Made by a program: the position numbers and the translations under genes | Assembly: GCA_035513055.1 (NCBI GenBank) | Contig: DATKCT010000162.1 | Location: 1 to 64,000 of the forward strand | Reading direction: 5' to 3' | Source: DATKCT01 sp035513055 | GTDB lineage: Bacteria; Verrucomicrobiota; Verrucomicrobiia; Verrucomicrobiales; DEV007 | Length of the DNA stretch: 64,000 bases | Part shown: positions 1 through 7,421 of the stretch, one piece after another | Layout: each line of letters opens with the position of its first letter | Numbering within the stretch: the first letter of the stretch is position 1 | The notes under the pieces: model-generated | Databases searched by the model: none | What the model was told of the DNA's origin: nothing | Seen by the model: only the letters and a program-made list of their open reading frames with translations

Positions 1-39
1 GGGAAGGGTGCGGGGGTGGTGGAGGGGGTGGGGGGTGCC
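1..39 (+). other. G-quadruplex-type G-run cluster
   Basis: Runs of 3, 3, 5, 5 and 6 G separated by loops of 1 to 7 bases satisfy the usual G3+N1-7 pattern. A second G-rich tract follows at about 110-136. Formation of a quadruplex is inference; low-complexity sequence at a contig edge is an alternative explanation. Confidence 0.35.
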
Positions 40-688
40 CCCTGGTCCATAGCACATACACCATACGGGGCCTGGTCCTCCCCCTGAGGGCCTGCTGCGC
101 CTGCCTGGTGGGGAGGGGGGGGTGGGGGTGGCAACTCGTCACAATATCCTAGGCCGCTCTCCTTAACCGCTCTGCCCCCCAGGTTCGTCCGCGAGGGGAC
201 AGGAACTAGGTGGCGGATTCGGCAATGTAAGAGCGTGCGATTAGCTCTCAGGGCCCTCTGGGGTGGCGAACACAAGTGCGGGGGTCGCGCGACAGGGGCG
301 GGCGCCAAGTTCGTGAATCTGGAGGCAGTCACTTCCCCCCAAGTCCGGCCACGAAGCCCGGAGCCACCGTTGTGGGTGGATCCCTGGCTTTCTTCGACTG
401 CCGGCAGATTCTTGATTAAGCCCCCCCCCGGCTGGAAGGACGCGTGTTCTTTCAAGACCGAAGGCGACACCCCCCCGGCTCCAGACGAGCATTCCCCCCC
501 GGTGCCTGCATCACACTTGCCACAAGTGTCTTGAACCCAAGTGCCCCAGTCCCACATGTCGTGGCCAAGGTCATAGAGTACTTCTTATATAAAGGAATAA
601 TAAGTATAGACCTGTTGGCCCGCGGTGCGACACTGGATGGCCCATTTGGAGACAGGAGTAGTCCTGCCGTGCGACAGCAACTCGGACC
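1..688. other. Non-coding or unassigned left edge with G-rich runs
   Basis: I see no gene here that I can support. Small ORFs on both strands have the composition of chance frames. Positions 1-39 and about 110-136 are very G-rich on the plus strand, with four or more runs of at least three G in the first. Positions 570-612 form an AT-rich pocket in otherwise GC-rich DNA. The stretch lies downstream of the polymerase/winged-helix operon and may hold regulatory DNA of the mobile element. Confidence 0.4.
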
Positions 689-1018
689 CTACACGGCCAC
701 CGGATTCACTCGTGGGCTCTTATTCCCCATCCTGCGCACCTGAACGCGGCCAGCGTGCTCAAGCCGTCTTAGGAGTCGATACTTCTCCTTTCGTCCGATG
801 CCGAACTCCCCGGCCAACTGATTCGATAACGGAACCTCCTCCCTCCCGGCTAGCCGGTGGGCATACCAAATCGGGGCACCCAGTGCTAAGGCCCTTGCGA
901 CATTGGCTCGTCTCGCCCATTCCTTCGGAATAATGACGAACCGGTCCTCCCCACCCACCCTGCGACCCACTCGAAGAGGGGGAAGCAATACCCCAGGGTC
1001 GAAATCGCCAGAGGTCAT
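689..1018 (-). CDS. Small winged-helix DNA-binding protein of the mobile element
   Basis: This 109-aa protein has a predicted winged-helix fold in its second half: a helix with PLSNQLAGEFGIGRKEKYR, then a helix with LLRRLEHAGRV, then a basic hairpin ending RRMGNKSPRV. This resembles small MarR/ArsR-like wings found in plasmids and islands. The ATG overlaps the polymerase stop by 4 bp (ATGA), so it is probably translated with the polymerase. A role as transcription regulator or replication accessory factor is inference from fold and position. I do not recognise a named family. Confidence 0.6.
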   Translation of the reverse strand: MTSGDFDPGVLLPPLRVGRRVGGEDRFVIIPKEWARRANVARALALGAPIWYAHRLAGREEVPLSNQLAGEFGIGRKEKYRLLRRLEHAGRVQVRRMGNKSPRVNPVAV

Positions 1019-2727
1019 AGCGTTTCTAGAATGTTTTGCACTTTGCCGAAAAATCCATCGCCCCGTTCATCGCGGTAACGCGAACCGGGCGGAATGAGAG
1101 TCCGATCCACACCACACGGAACGCCCAATACAACTTGGCTCGACTCCCTCATAAGTCGCTCTGCCAACTCGGCGACTGACTCTGCTTCGTCCGCAGGCGC
1201 CTCAATGAGCACCGCGTCGTGAATTGGCGCGGCGATTCGGATGCCGTGCTCCTCCATGGCCACAGTTGCAATTCGAAGGATTTCGGCGCCCGCCGATTGA
1301 ATAGGCCAATTGGCCACGCTCCGTGCATTAGGCTCGCCGGCCCGATTCCCTGCCCGAATCCTCCATCCGAACGGAGTAGAAAGTTCCCCTCCCAATCCGA
1401 CTTTGTCCACCCGATCCTCACTCCAGCGCCAATAACGGGCGTAGACTCGCTTGTGGTCATCTATAATCTTTTGCCCCAGCGCCGCGTCCCCAAGCCTGGC
1501 GCCCAGCGTCTCGGCGCCACCCCCATATTGAAGACCGAGCACTGCGGTTTTGAAGGCCGCACGTGCTTCCGGGTGTGTGAACTTGGTTGCTCCGGGCGGC
1601 ACAGCACCCGCCAGAATTGCCGAGGCTATGTAGTGATCGCCGGATTGGTAAGCTTGGAGCATCTTCGTGTCTCCCGAGAGTGCGGCGGCGATGAGAAACT
1701 CCTGCTGGGCATAGTCCAGCTGTATCAGCGCGCTGCCCGGCGGCGGACAAATTAGTGAACGGAGCCACTTCGCCGCTCCGAAAATGTATCGTGTGTTGCT
1801 TGGCTGGTTTCGCCCCGTGCGGCTCGCAAACGGCATCAGGGATGTCCGGTTTCTGGCGTCAGGTCCGACCGCAAGGTCAATCGTTCGCATGGTTGCCAAC
1901 GTCCTTCGCAGCTCGCGCAACTCATTCAGGATGGGATACCTTGTCGTCTGACCCTTGAATGTTTCGTCGTCGACCTTCAAACGGCCCGTCGGCGTTCGAG
2001 GCCACGGAATCCCCAGCCGATTCAGCAGCTCTCCAAATCGGTTCATCTTGAATTTTCCATCCTCGTAGACCCTGTAACACAGGTCCACTTCGACTATGAG
2101 CCTATGCCGAATCTCATTCCAATTGTCGCGAATCCGCTCGAAGGTTAAGAAATCGATCGGAACACCAACATATTGCATTCCGGACACAGCCCGGAGGGTG
2201 TAGCGTCCGCAGAGAAGTGCATGGGCTTGTTCAAAAGTGTTGATGAGATGGGGCAACAGCAGTGCCGTGGCGGTTACGTCTTGTTCGCAATACCTCAGCA
2301 ACCCCCCCATTTCCTCACTGGAAAAGGGTGCACCCCTCATGGCAATCTCGCGCCAGCAAGACTTCACGGCGGGCTCGATTCCAGGCAGTCCGAAATGCAT
2401 CAGTGCGTCCAGTAGACTGGCCTTTGCGGGGCTTCCAAAGCGGTTACGAAGGCAACGGAACATCGGCAGCAAGTCCAGACAATGGCGAGGCATCGGCCAC
2501 CCGAGGACGCGGATGCACTTCCCTTCCGCTTCAGCAGCGTAAGCGACTACGACGTCGCGCGGTCCTGTCGTGTAGATCGGTAGGCCACCCGGGTGGTCAT
2601 AGCGCCATTTACGGGTTTCCCCGGTGCGGAGGCAGTGTCCTACTCCGCACCAGGGAACGGGGTGCCCGCCATCCGGCTCGCGAAACTCGAAGTCAATGGC
2701 CCAAACTCGGTCGAATTCCTCAAGCAC
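1015..2727 (-). CDS. Family A DNA polymerase with 3'-5' exonuclease domain
   Basis: This 570-aa protein is a template-directed DNA polymerase without a 5' nuclease domain. The N-terminal DnaQ-type exonuclease shows Exo I D12/E14 (IDFEF), a likely Exo II Asp85, and Exo III YxxxD at Y146-D150. The polymerase shows motif A at 336-346 (QLDYAQQEF; D338, E343), motif B at 389-401 (R389, K393, Y401) and motif C at 502-505 with H503-D504. An NWPIQSAGAEI segment matches the conserved Pol I N-x-P-x-Q stretch. All catalytic residues I can check are present. It is much shorter than Pol I (about 930 aa) and sits in a recombinase-linked element, so a role in replicating that element or in repair is likely. 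The start is a GTG 3 bp after the preceding gene's stop; no clear ribosome-binding site. Confidence 0.9.
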   Translation of the reverse strand: MLEEFDRVWAIDFEFREPDGGHPVPWCGVGHCLRTGETRKWRYDHPGGLPIYTTGPRDVVVAYAAEAEGKCIRVLGWPMPRHCLDLLPMFRCLRNRFGSPAKASLLDALMHFGLPGIEPAVKSCWREIAMRGAPFSSEEMGGLLRYCEQDVTATALLLPHLINTFEQAHALLCGRYTLRAVSGMQYVGVPIDFLTFERIRDNWNEIRHRLIVEVDLCYRVYEDGKFKMNRFGELLNRLGIPWPRTPTGRLKVDDETFKGQTTRYPILNELRELRRTLATMRTIDLAVGPDARNRTSLMPFASRTGRNQPSNTRYIFGAAKWLRSLICPPPGSALIQLDYAQQEFLIAAALSGDTKMLQAYQSGDHYIASAILAGAVPPGATKFTHPEARAAFKTAVLGLQYGGGAETLGARLGDAALGQKIIDDHKRVYARYWRWSEDRVDKVGLGGELSTPFGWRIRAGNRAGEPNARSVANWPIQSAGAEILRIATVAMEEHGIRIAAPIHDAVLIEAPADEAESVAELAERLMRESSQVVLGVPCGVDRTLIPPGSRYRDERGDGFFGKVQNILETL

Positions 2728-2730
2728 TTG

Positions 2731-3534
2731 CTATTTGAGTAACAGTTTCCGAATCTCCGGATGGTCTTCGGAGTCGATGATGCGGCCGTTGAAGGCCGCT
2801 AGCCTGAGTTCTTGTATTTTCTCCCACGTTGGCCACTCCGGCCCCGGGTGCACTGCCAGTGGAATCTTCCTGTTGTAGCTTCCCGAGTATTTGTCGGATA
2901 CAAGCCGCCTCCATTCACTCTTTGCTTCCACGGCAATCATCATGGCGGACTCCGGCCAAGAGTTCCATCGCCCGCCTGCGTCGGGAAGGCCGATCGGCCA
3001 GAATCCAATGTCACCGTTGGGCGTAATAAAGGGTACAAGCGCATACGGCTTTACGACGTCTTCCACCTGGATGACCATTTCGGGGGCTACGAGATACATG
3101 ATTTCTCCCATTTCCTGGTCTAGTTTGAGTAAGAAGAAGCGTTTCCAATTACTCTCGTCTGGGTAGGTCTGGAACCACGTCTTATTGGACGGTTTGCCAA
3201 CCCTCACACGAACCGGTGACGTCACTGCCACAGCTTCCTCCGGGTCGCCCTTGATAGCGAAAGCCTCAAGATCGAGCGGCTTCAATGGTGTGCGGGGGGC
3301 CGGAATGGCACCGCCAGGGGTCGCGGCGTTTCCACAACTTTCTGCGCCGATCATCAAGCCGCTTGGGCCCGACTTCGAATCGGGCACGGCTCCCGCACTT
3401 TCCATGGTCTGGCCAAACGATTTCTCGGGGCCTGCGGGACTGTCTAGCGGTCTGCACTGTGTTGCTGCTTCTGGGGCTTCGTCGATTGGGTCGACTGCTA
3501 TTGATTCCCGATGGTTCTTGGCTTTATCGCTCAT
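2731..3534 (-). CDS. Unknown protein encoded next to the element's DNA polymerase
   Basis: This 267-aa protein has a Pro/Ser/Ala-rich, probably disordered N-terminus of about 100 residues. A compact C-terminal region of about 160 residues follows, beginning at VRVGKPSNKTWFQTYPDE and rich in Trp and Tyr. No transmembrane segment or catalytic motif is visible. Its stop is 3 bp before the polymerase GTG start, so the two are almost certainly co-translated. A polymerase accessory role (processivity, single-strand binding or primase-like) is only a guess from that coupling. I do not recognise the family. Confidence 0.65.
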   Translation of the reverse strand: MSDKAKNHRESIAVDPIDEAPEAATQCRPLDSPAGPEKSFGQTMESAGAVPDSKSGPSGLMIGAESCGNAATPGGAIPAPRTPLKPLDLEAFAIKGDPEEAVAVTSPVRVRVGKPSNKTWFQTYPDESNWKRFFLLKLDQEMGEIMYLVAPEMVIQVEDVVKPYALVPFITPNGDIGFWPIGLPDAGGRWNSWPESAMMIAVEAKSEWRRLVSDKYSGSYNRKIPLAVHPGPEWPTWEKIQELRLAAFNGRIIDSEDHPEIRKLLLK

Positions 3535-3582
3535 GGTTTCTTGTTTCGTAGGTTTAGGTTAAAGCGTAAGCTATCATCATGC

Positions 3583-3855
3583 TTAGGCACTAATGCCAAG
3601 CACCCTTCGAATCTCAGCAACCGGGATTCTGATGACCCCCAAACCGGTCACTGTCCTTAGATCTCCGCGCTTAACGGCCCGGTAAATCGTCCAGCGGCTC
3701 GTATGGAGCAAGAACGCCGCTTCGGTAGAGGTAACAGCCCCTGGGGCATCCCGTGCAACCAGGTTCATTAGGGTCTCAGTAGGTCTCAACGCTTCCGCCG
3801 GTAGGCTTCCGCGAGGAGTTCCCGAGCCAGGGTGGTTTGAAGGACACTGCTCCAT
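3583..3855 (-). CDS. AlpA/excisionase-like helix-turn-helix protein
   Basis: This 90-aa protein carries, from about residue 41, the pattern of HTH_17 or excisionase-type winged HTH domains: VTSTEAAFLLHTSRWTIYR, then a basic turn VKRGDLRTV and a C-terminal IPVAEIRRVLG. Such proteins control excision directionality or element promoters. I chose the ATG at 3855; an in-frame TTG at 3861 would add two residues. The gene lies just downstream of two 27-bp palindromes, which are plausible binding sites. It reads toward the 267-aa and polymerase genes. An Xis/AlpA role is inferred from fold and its location in a recombinase-bearing element. Confidence 0.7.
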   Translation of the reverse strand: MEQCPSNHPGSGTPRGSLPAEALRPTETLMNLVARDAPGAVTSTEAAFLLHTSRWTIYRAVKRGDLRTVTGLGVIRIPVAEIRRVLGISA

Positions 3856-3902
3856 GAGCAAGCGTTACTCCGCCTTCTGTCCGCACAACTACTTTTCTTA
3901 CA

Positions 3903-3972
3903 TCCCCAGATTTTGACAACAAATTCTGGGGATTTGTTGTCGTGACAACAAATTCTGGAAATTTGTTGTCAC
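3903..3972. promoter_or_regulatory. Two tandem 27-bp palindromes (operator or iteron-like)
   Basis: Palindrome 1 is 3915-3941 and palindrome 2 is 3944-3970. Both have arms GACAACAAAT/ATTTGTTGTC around a 7-base centre (TCTGGGG and TCTGGAA) and repeat with a 29-bp period. The second extends to GTGACAAC/GTTGTCAC (3942-3972). A further partial copy, TCCCCAGATTTT at 3903-3914, is an inverted match of AAATTCTGGGGA at 3921-3932 and overlaps palindrome 1. The block is the gap between the 259-aa gene and the HTH gene. There is no T-run, so a terminator is unlikely; operator for the HTH protein or a replication iteron fits better. Confidence 0.7.
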
Positions 3973-3982
3973 GGTCCTTAAC

Positions 3983-4762
3983 TCATCGAACGAGGCCCAT
4001 TCTTTCCATCTCCGTCGCCAACTGAACGATTGCCCTCCTCCTCTCGCCTGGTAACGCCCCCTTCGGCCATGTGTTGCAAGCTTTACCGAATTCGTAAATC
4101 ACCTGAGGAGTTAGGAAAGAGTTGCTGTTATTAAATGCGTAACCCCACGCATTAAAAAAAATCACGTGGTGCTGCGGATGTTCCACCGTTCTCTTCAATA
4201 CAGCCGACCAATCATGCAAGTATTGCGGAGCGTTGGCACTGAAAACGACCGCATTGAATGCTGACCTCAACAAAGCGCCGGGGTCCCATGCCGGCTCGAC
4301 GCCTCCGCCCGATTCCTGCCCTCCGGCCTCGCTCTGCCGCCGAGATTCGTCTGCTCCCGCCGGTCCCATGCTTTTCGCCGATGCCGTTCCTCCGACTGCA
4401 TCCGTCCACCTCCGCAACTCCTGTCCACTAACTCCGCAGTGATCAACAACGACTCGGGCCCACCATAGATTGATTCCAAGCGGAGTGCTCCTCAACCCCG
4501 TGAATTTCGCCAGCGGAAGTTTTCCAAAGACTCTTTTTAGGCACGGATTCTCTGCCCGTTCCTGGAGAAGGCGCGAAACACATGGTACAATGGAAATCTC
4601 TGTAATTGCCGGACCATAATACGCGGTGGCCCACAAATCCGTTTCCATTAGAAGCAATCGTGGAGTGTGTGGATACGCTGGGTCCTTCTGAATTGCGGAA
4701 ATCTTGGCTTTACATTTCGCAGTCAATTCCGAATTAGGCCAGCTTGGTGCGTGCTTCTTCAT
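3983..4762 (-). CDS. Unknown element-encoded protein
   Basis: This 259-aa protein has two ordered regions separated by a Gly/Glu/Ser-rich linker at about residues 128-158. The N-terminal part has several aromatic and hydrophobic segments (LLLMETDLWATAYYGP); the C-terminal part includes HHVIFFNAWGYAFNNSN. No catalytic signature or membrane anchor is clear. It begins 12 bp after the recombinase stop and is probably in the same transcript. I do not recognise it; an accessory role in integration or host interaction is possible. Confidence 0.6.
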   Translation of the reverse strand: MKKHAPSWPNSELTAKCKAKISAIQKDPAYPHTPRLLLMETDLWATAYYGPAITEISIVPCVSRLLQERAENPCLKRVFGKLPLAKFTGLRSTPLGINLWWARVVVDHCGVSGQELRRWTDAVGGTASAKSMGPAGADESRRQSEAGGQESGGGVEPAWDPGALLRSAFNAVVFSANAPQYLHDWSAVLKRTVEHPQHHVIFFNAWGYAFNNSNSFLTPQVIYEFGKACNTWPKGALPGERRRAIVQLATEMERMGLVR

Positions 4763-4774
4763 GAGGAATTCAGG

Positions 4775-5878
4775 TCAGAAGAACTTCACACGCTTCGCAG
4801 CAGCCTTACTGTGGTCGTCACGAAGATGGCCATAGGTGCGCATCGCCAGCGCCCCCCCGTCCCGGTGTCCAAGCCAGCGAGAGACTGTCGGAATGTCCAC
4901 ACCGGCTTCAATACAACGGGTTGCGAAATAGTGCCGCAGCGTGTGATGCGTTAACTTAGGGGCCTTGGCTCGTTCGCACGCTGACGGCAACGCATGCCGA
5001 GCCGTGACCGCAGTGGCGACGCGATGATCCGGCCGGTCATGGGGGCGCTCGTTACAAAGGCGGGTCAGAAGTTCCATCGCTTCCGGAATGAGGGGCACGA
5101 TGCGGAAGCCGTCTCCGCCTTTCGTCCCGTCCTCTCCGCCACTTACAAGGATTTCCTCCTTCTCCAGGCTAACATCCCGCCAGCGAAGTTCTCTCGCTTC
5201 CCCAATTCGCAGGCCGGTGAAGGCCAGAAGTCTCACGAGGTCTGCCAAGCGCCGCCCACTCACTGGCACCCCGGTTTCCAGTTCCCGAATGACCTGAGCG
5301 AACTCTTGGCTGGTGGGCAGGGTCAGGTGTTTCTGGCGAATCGGAGCCCGACGCAGTGCATCGGCCGGATTCTCGGCGGCGAACCCGTGTTCCACCGCCA
5401 GCGTGAATACGCGCTTCACTTCGGCTACCGCGGAGTTGTAGCGCTGGCCGCAATAGCGTTTGGAGAATTCCTGTGCCCATTGCATGCAATGATGCGGGGT
5501 CACTTTGTCTGGGCCGAGGTGGCGGAAGCTGGGCCAGGTCCCTTCTATCTCCCGGTGGATCAACCGGTAGTAGGCTTTCGTGCGCCACCGGGTCCGGGGG
5601 TCCAAGTCAATTTCCTGTAGCCGGAGATCTTGCAGATCTCCAAGCGTCCGGAGATTCTGGGGACGTTGCGCGGTCCGCGCCGTCTTGCGCCGAGCAGCGG
5701 GACGTTCCCGGTCCATGCGCTCGCGGGCGATCCGAAGGTTCCTGGTCTCCAAGCTGAGCCATTTGGTGCGTCCGGCGACCTTGGTCCGAAGCTGGTAGAC
5801 ACCCCCCGGCTCCCGCTTGTAAAGCCCGGTGATTCCGACCGGAACGTATCGCCGTTTGGCGATGGTGGGGGGCTTCAT
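4775..5878 (-). CDS. int: Tyrosine recombinase (phage-type integrase)
   Basis: This 367-aa protein catalyses site-specific integration and excision, here probably at the adjacent tRNA-Phe. It has an N-terminal Arg/Lys-rich arm-binding region (about 1-75), a SAM-like core-binding domain (about 78-175) and a C-terminal catalytic domain. Catalytic residues visible are R224 (TGLRIGEA), a likely K253, H312 and R315 (HHTLRHYFAT), H338 (WLGHRD) and the nucleophile Y349 (RTYGHLRD). All six positions are present, so it should be active. It starts 107 bp from the tRNA 3' end; the gap holds direct and inverted repeats likely to be recombinase sites. Confidence 0.93.
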   Translation of the reverse strand: MKPPTIAKRRYVPVGITGLYKREPGGVYQLRTKVAGRTKWLSLETRNLRIARERMDRERPAARRKTARTAQRPQNLRTLGDLQDLRLQEIDLDPRTRWRTKAYYRLIHREIEGTWPSFRHLGPDKVTPHHCMQWAQEFSKRYCGQRYNSAVAEVKRVFTLAVEHGFAAENPADALRRAPIRQKHLTLPTSQEFAQVIRELETGVPVSGRRLADLVRLLAFTGLRIGEARELRWRDVSLEKEEILVSGGEDGTKGGDGFRIVPLIPEAMELLTRLCNERPHDRPDHRVATAVTARHALPSACERAKAPKLTHHTLRHYFATRCIEAGVDIPTVSRWLGHRDGGALAMRTYGHLRDDHSKAAAKRVKFF

Positions 5879-5899
5879 CGGGGGTCAAAAGTGGACGGA

Positions 5900-5926
5900 G
5901 GGTGTAGCCATAGGGGTGTAGCCATA
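5900..5926. repeat. Direct repeat upstream of the integrase
   Basis: GGGTGTAGCCATA occurs at 5900-5912 and 5914-5926, a 14-bp period, directly upstream of the recombinase gene and near the tRNA 3' end. Arm-type integrase or Xis binding sites are often short direct repeats in this position; that assignment is inference. Confidence 0.5.
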
Positions 5927-5935
5927 CTGACATAA

Positions 5936-5982
5936 CAACAATTAGGATTCCGCATAACTCCTTGGTGTTCAACCAATTGTTG
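5936..5982. repeat. Inverted repeat between integrase and tRNA-Phe
   Basis: CAACAATT at 5936-5943 is the exact reverse complement of AATTGTTG at 5975-5982. The second arm ends four bases from the tRNA 3' end, so this may be part of the attachment region. Confidence 0.45.
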
Positions 5983-5985
5983 ACG

Positions 5986-6058
<73 letters not shown>

Positions 6059-6070
6059 GGAACACCCATT

Positions 6071-6090
6071 GCTCCCGGCGCTGCGGGAGC
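6071..6090 (-). other. Hairpin in the tRNA-Phe leader
   Basis: GCTCCCG and CGGGAGC form a perfect 7-bp stem with a 6-base loop, 13 bp upstream of the tRNA 5' end. It could be a processing signal or part of a weak upstream terminator; no T-run follows on either strand. Confidence 0.35.
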
Positions 6091-6149
6091 CTCCTCCCTT
6101 AGACGCCGCGCCGCGGTCGCGCAACCATTAAAAAAGTGCCGGCGGCGCC

Positions 6150-7229
6150 CTACTTGGCCCCGGTAAGAAGCCGATGCAGAGCGCCGCGCGCGACACGATA
6201 GAGCGCCGGTTCGAGGTGTTGGTAATCCGGGAGCCAGTCGAGATCCGTGGTCGTCAACACCCGCTGGCCAGTAGCCGGCAACGCGGCAAACAGGGCCTTT
6301 CGGCGATCGCGATCCAATTCCCCAAACACGTCGTCCAAGAGGAGGAGAGGATCCGTTCCCGAGGCTTCCTTCAGCAAAGTGGCCTGGGCTAACTTGAGAG
6401 CCAACGCCAGAGTCCGTTGCTGCCCTTCCGAGGCAAACATGGCGGCCTGTCTTCCGCCGATTTCCAGATCTAAGCCGTCCCGGTGCGGGCCGACCGTCGT
6501 TTGACGCCGGACGGAATCGTTCTGCCGAGCACGATCCAGCGTCTCGCCGAAGGCGGTGCGCGGCACGGACGGCCGGTAGCGCATGGCAAATCCTTCCGCC
6601 GCTCCGCCGATGGCGCCGTAGGAATCAGCGACGAACCCCTCCAACCGGGCGGACAGGTCCTCCCGGCGGCGCAACAGCAATTCTCCCTCCCGCACAAGGA
6701 TGGGATCGTGCGCGTCGATCCCGGCCCAGTCAGGCCGCGAGTTGCGCCGCAAGAGGGCATTGCGCGCTCGCAACACTCGCTCGTAGCGGACCAGCGCCGG
6801 GCGGTAGTCCGAATACAATTGAGAGGCCAAAAAATCCAAATAGCGCCTCCGGTGCGACCCGGAACCCCGGACCAGTTGGCGATCGTCGCTACCCATCCAC
6901 ACGACGCGGCCCGCTTCGGCCAAATAATCCATTCCACGCGACAAGGGATTGCCTTCGCAGGATTGGCGGCGCCGTCCCTCGGCATAGGAGACTTGAAGGT
7001 TCCGTCCCTCGAAAGTCCCGCTCACGCTGAAGCCTTCTGCGCCGCACTGCACCAGATCGGCCAGCCGGACCGTGCGCGGCGATTGAAGCCGCATCAGCAC
7101 ACCTATGGCTTCGAGAATCGAGGTCTTCCCTTGGGCATTGGCGCCCACGAACACGCTGAGCCCCGGCGGCAATTCCGCGCGAAGCGCTGAAAAACAGCGG
7201 AACCCTCTGAGTTGGATCCGGGTCAACAC
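6150..7229 (-). CDS. recF: DNA replication and repair protein RecF
   Basis: A 359-aa SMC-like ABC ATPase that helps RecO/RecR load RecA at ssDNA gaps. The N-terminal GFRCF...GANAQGKTS contains Walker A (29-37). The signature SEGQQRTLALALKLA starts at about 267 and Walker B LLLLDDVFGELD is at 295-306. Length and domain order match the family. It is not next to dnaA/dnaN here but is divergent from an AddAB-like pair, so the locus looks like a recombination repair cluster. It is the first clearly chromosomal gene beyond the tRNA-linked element. Confidence 0.95.
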   Translation of the reverse strand: MLTRIQLRGFRCFSALRAELPPGLSVFVGANAQGKTSILEAIGVLMRLQSPRTVRLADLVQCGAEGFSVSGTFEGRNLQVSYAEGRRRQSCEGNPLSRGMDYLAEAGRVVWMGSDDRQLVRGSGSHRRRYLDFLASQLYSDYRPALVRYERVLRARNALLRRNSRPDWAGIDAHDPILVREGELLLRRREDLSARLEGFVADSYGAIGGAAEGFAMRYRPSVPRTAFGETLDRARQNDSVRRQTTVGPHRDGLDLEIGGRQAAMFASEGQQRTLALALKLAQATLLKEASGTDPLLLLDDVFGELDRDRRKALFAALPATGQRVLTTTDLDWLPDYQHLEPALYRVARGALHRLLTGAK

Positions 7230-7421
7230 GGTTTCATCCCCTTACGCGAGGTCGCGGCGACGGGCCAGAACCAACGCGACCAGAAAAGCGCCGCCGGCAC
7301 GCGGACGCCAGTCGCAGGCTGTGGCGCGAGGTCCCGTTGGCGCCTAGGCAGCGGGTGCAGCCGGTGAACGAGATCTGTTCTTTTGCAAGCGCAAGCCAAA
7401 CCGCTAACCTCTGCGACCACA

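Larger units (their letters stand above)
1..5985. mobile_element. Partial integrative element at tRNA-Phe, encoding a family A DNA polymerase
   Basis: A tyrosine recombinase gene lies 107 bp from the 3' end of tRNA-Phe and points away from it, the usual arrangement of an element integrated at a tRNA 3' end. Behind it, all on the minus strand, come an unknown protein, an AlpA/Xis-like HTH protein, another unknown protein, a family A DNA polymerase and a winged-helix protein. All differ from the housekeeping genes that begin at recF. The distal boundary and the second att copy are not visible: I found no repeat of the tRNA 3' end between 1 and 5900, so the element probably continues past the left edge. 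No structural phage genes, relaxase or transfer genes are seen. Confidence 0.65.

Noticed and set aside
235..933. Several 60-110 aa frames in the left edge
   Set aside because: They overlap one another on both strands with chance composition and no ribosome-binding site.
3903..3972. CRISPR-like repeat at the tandem palindromes
   Set aside because: Only two units with a 2-bp spacer, so there are no spacers and no cas genes nearby.
6059..6149. Intrinsic terminator after recF
   Set aside because: There is a six-T run close to the stop, but the preceding GC palindromes do not form a stem with a workable loop.
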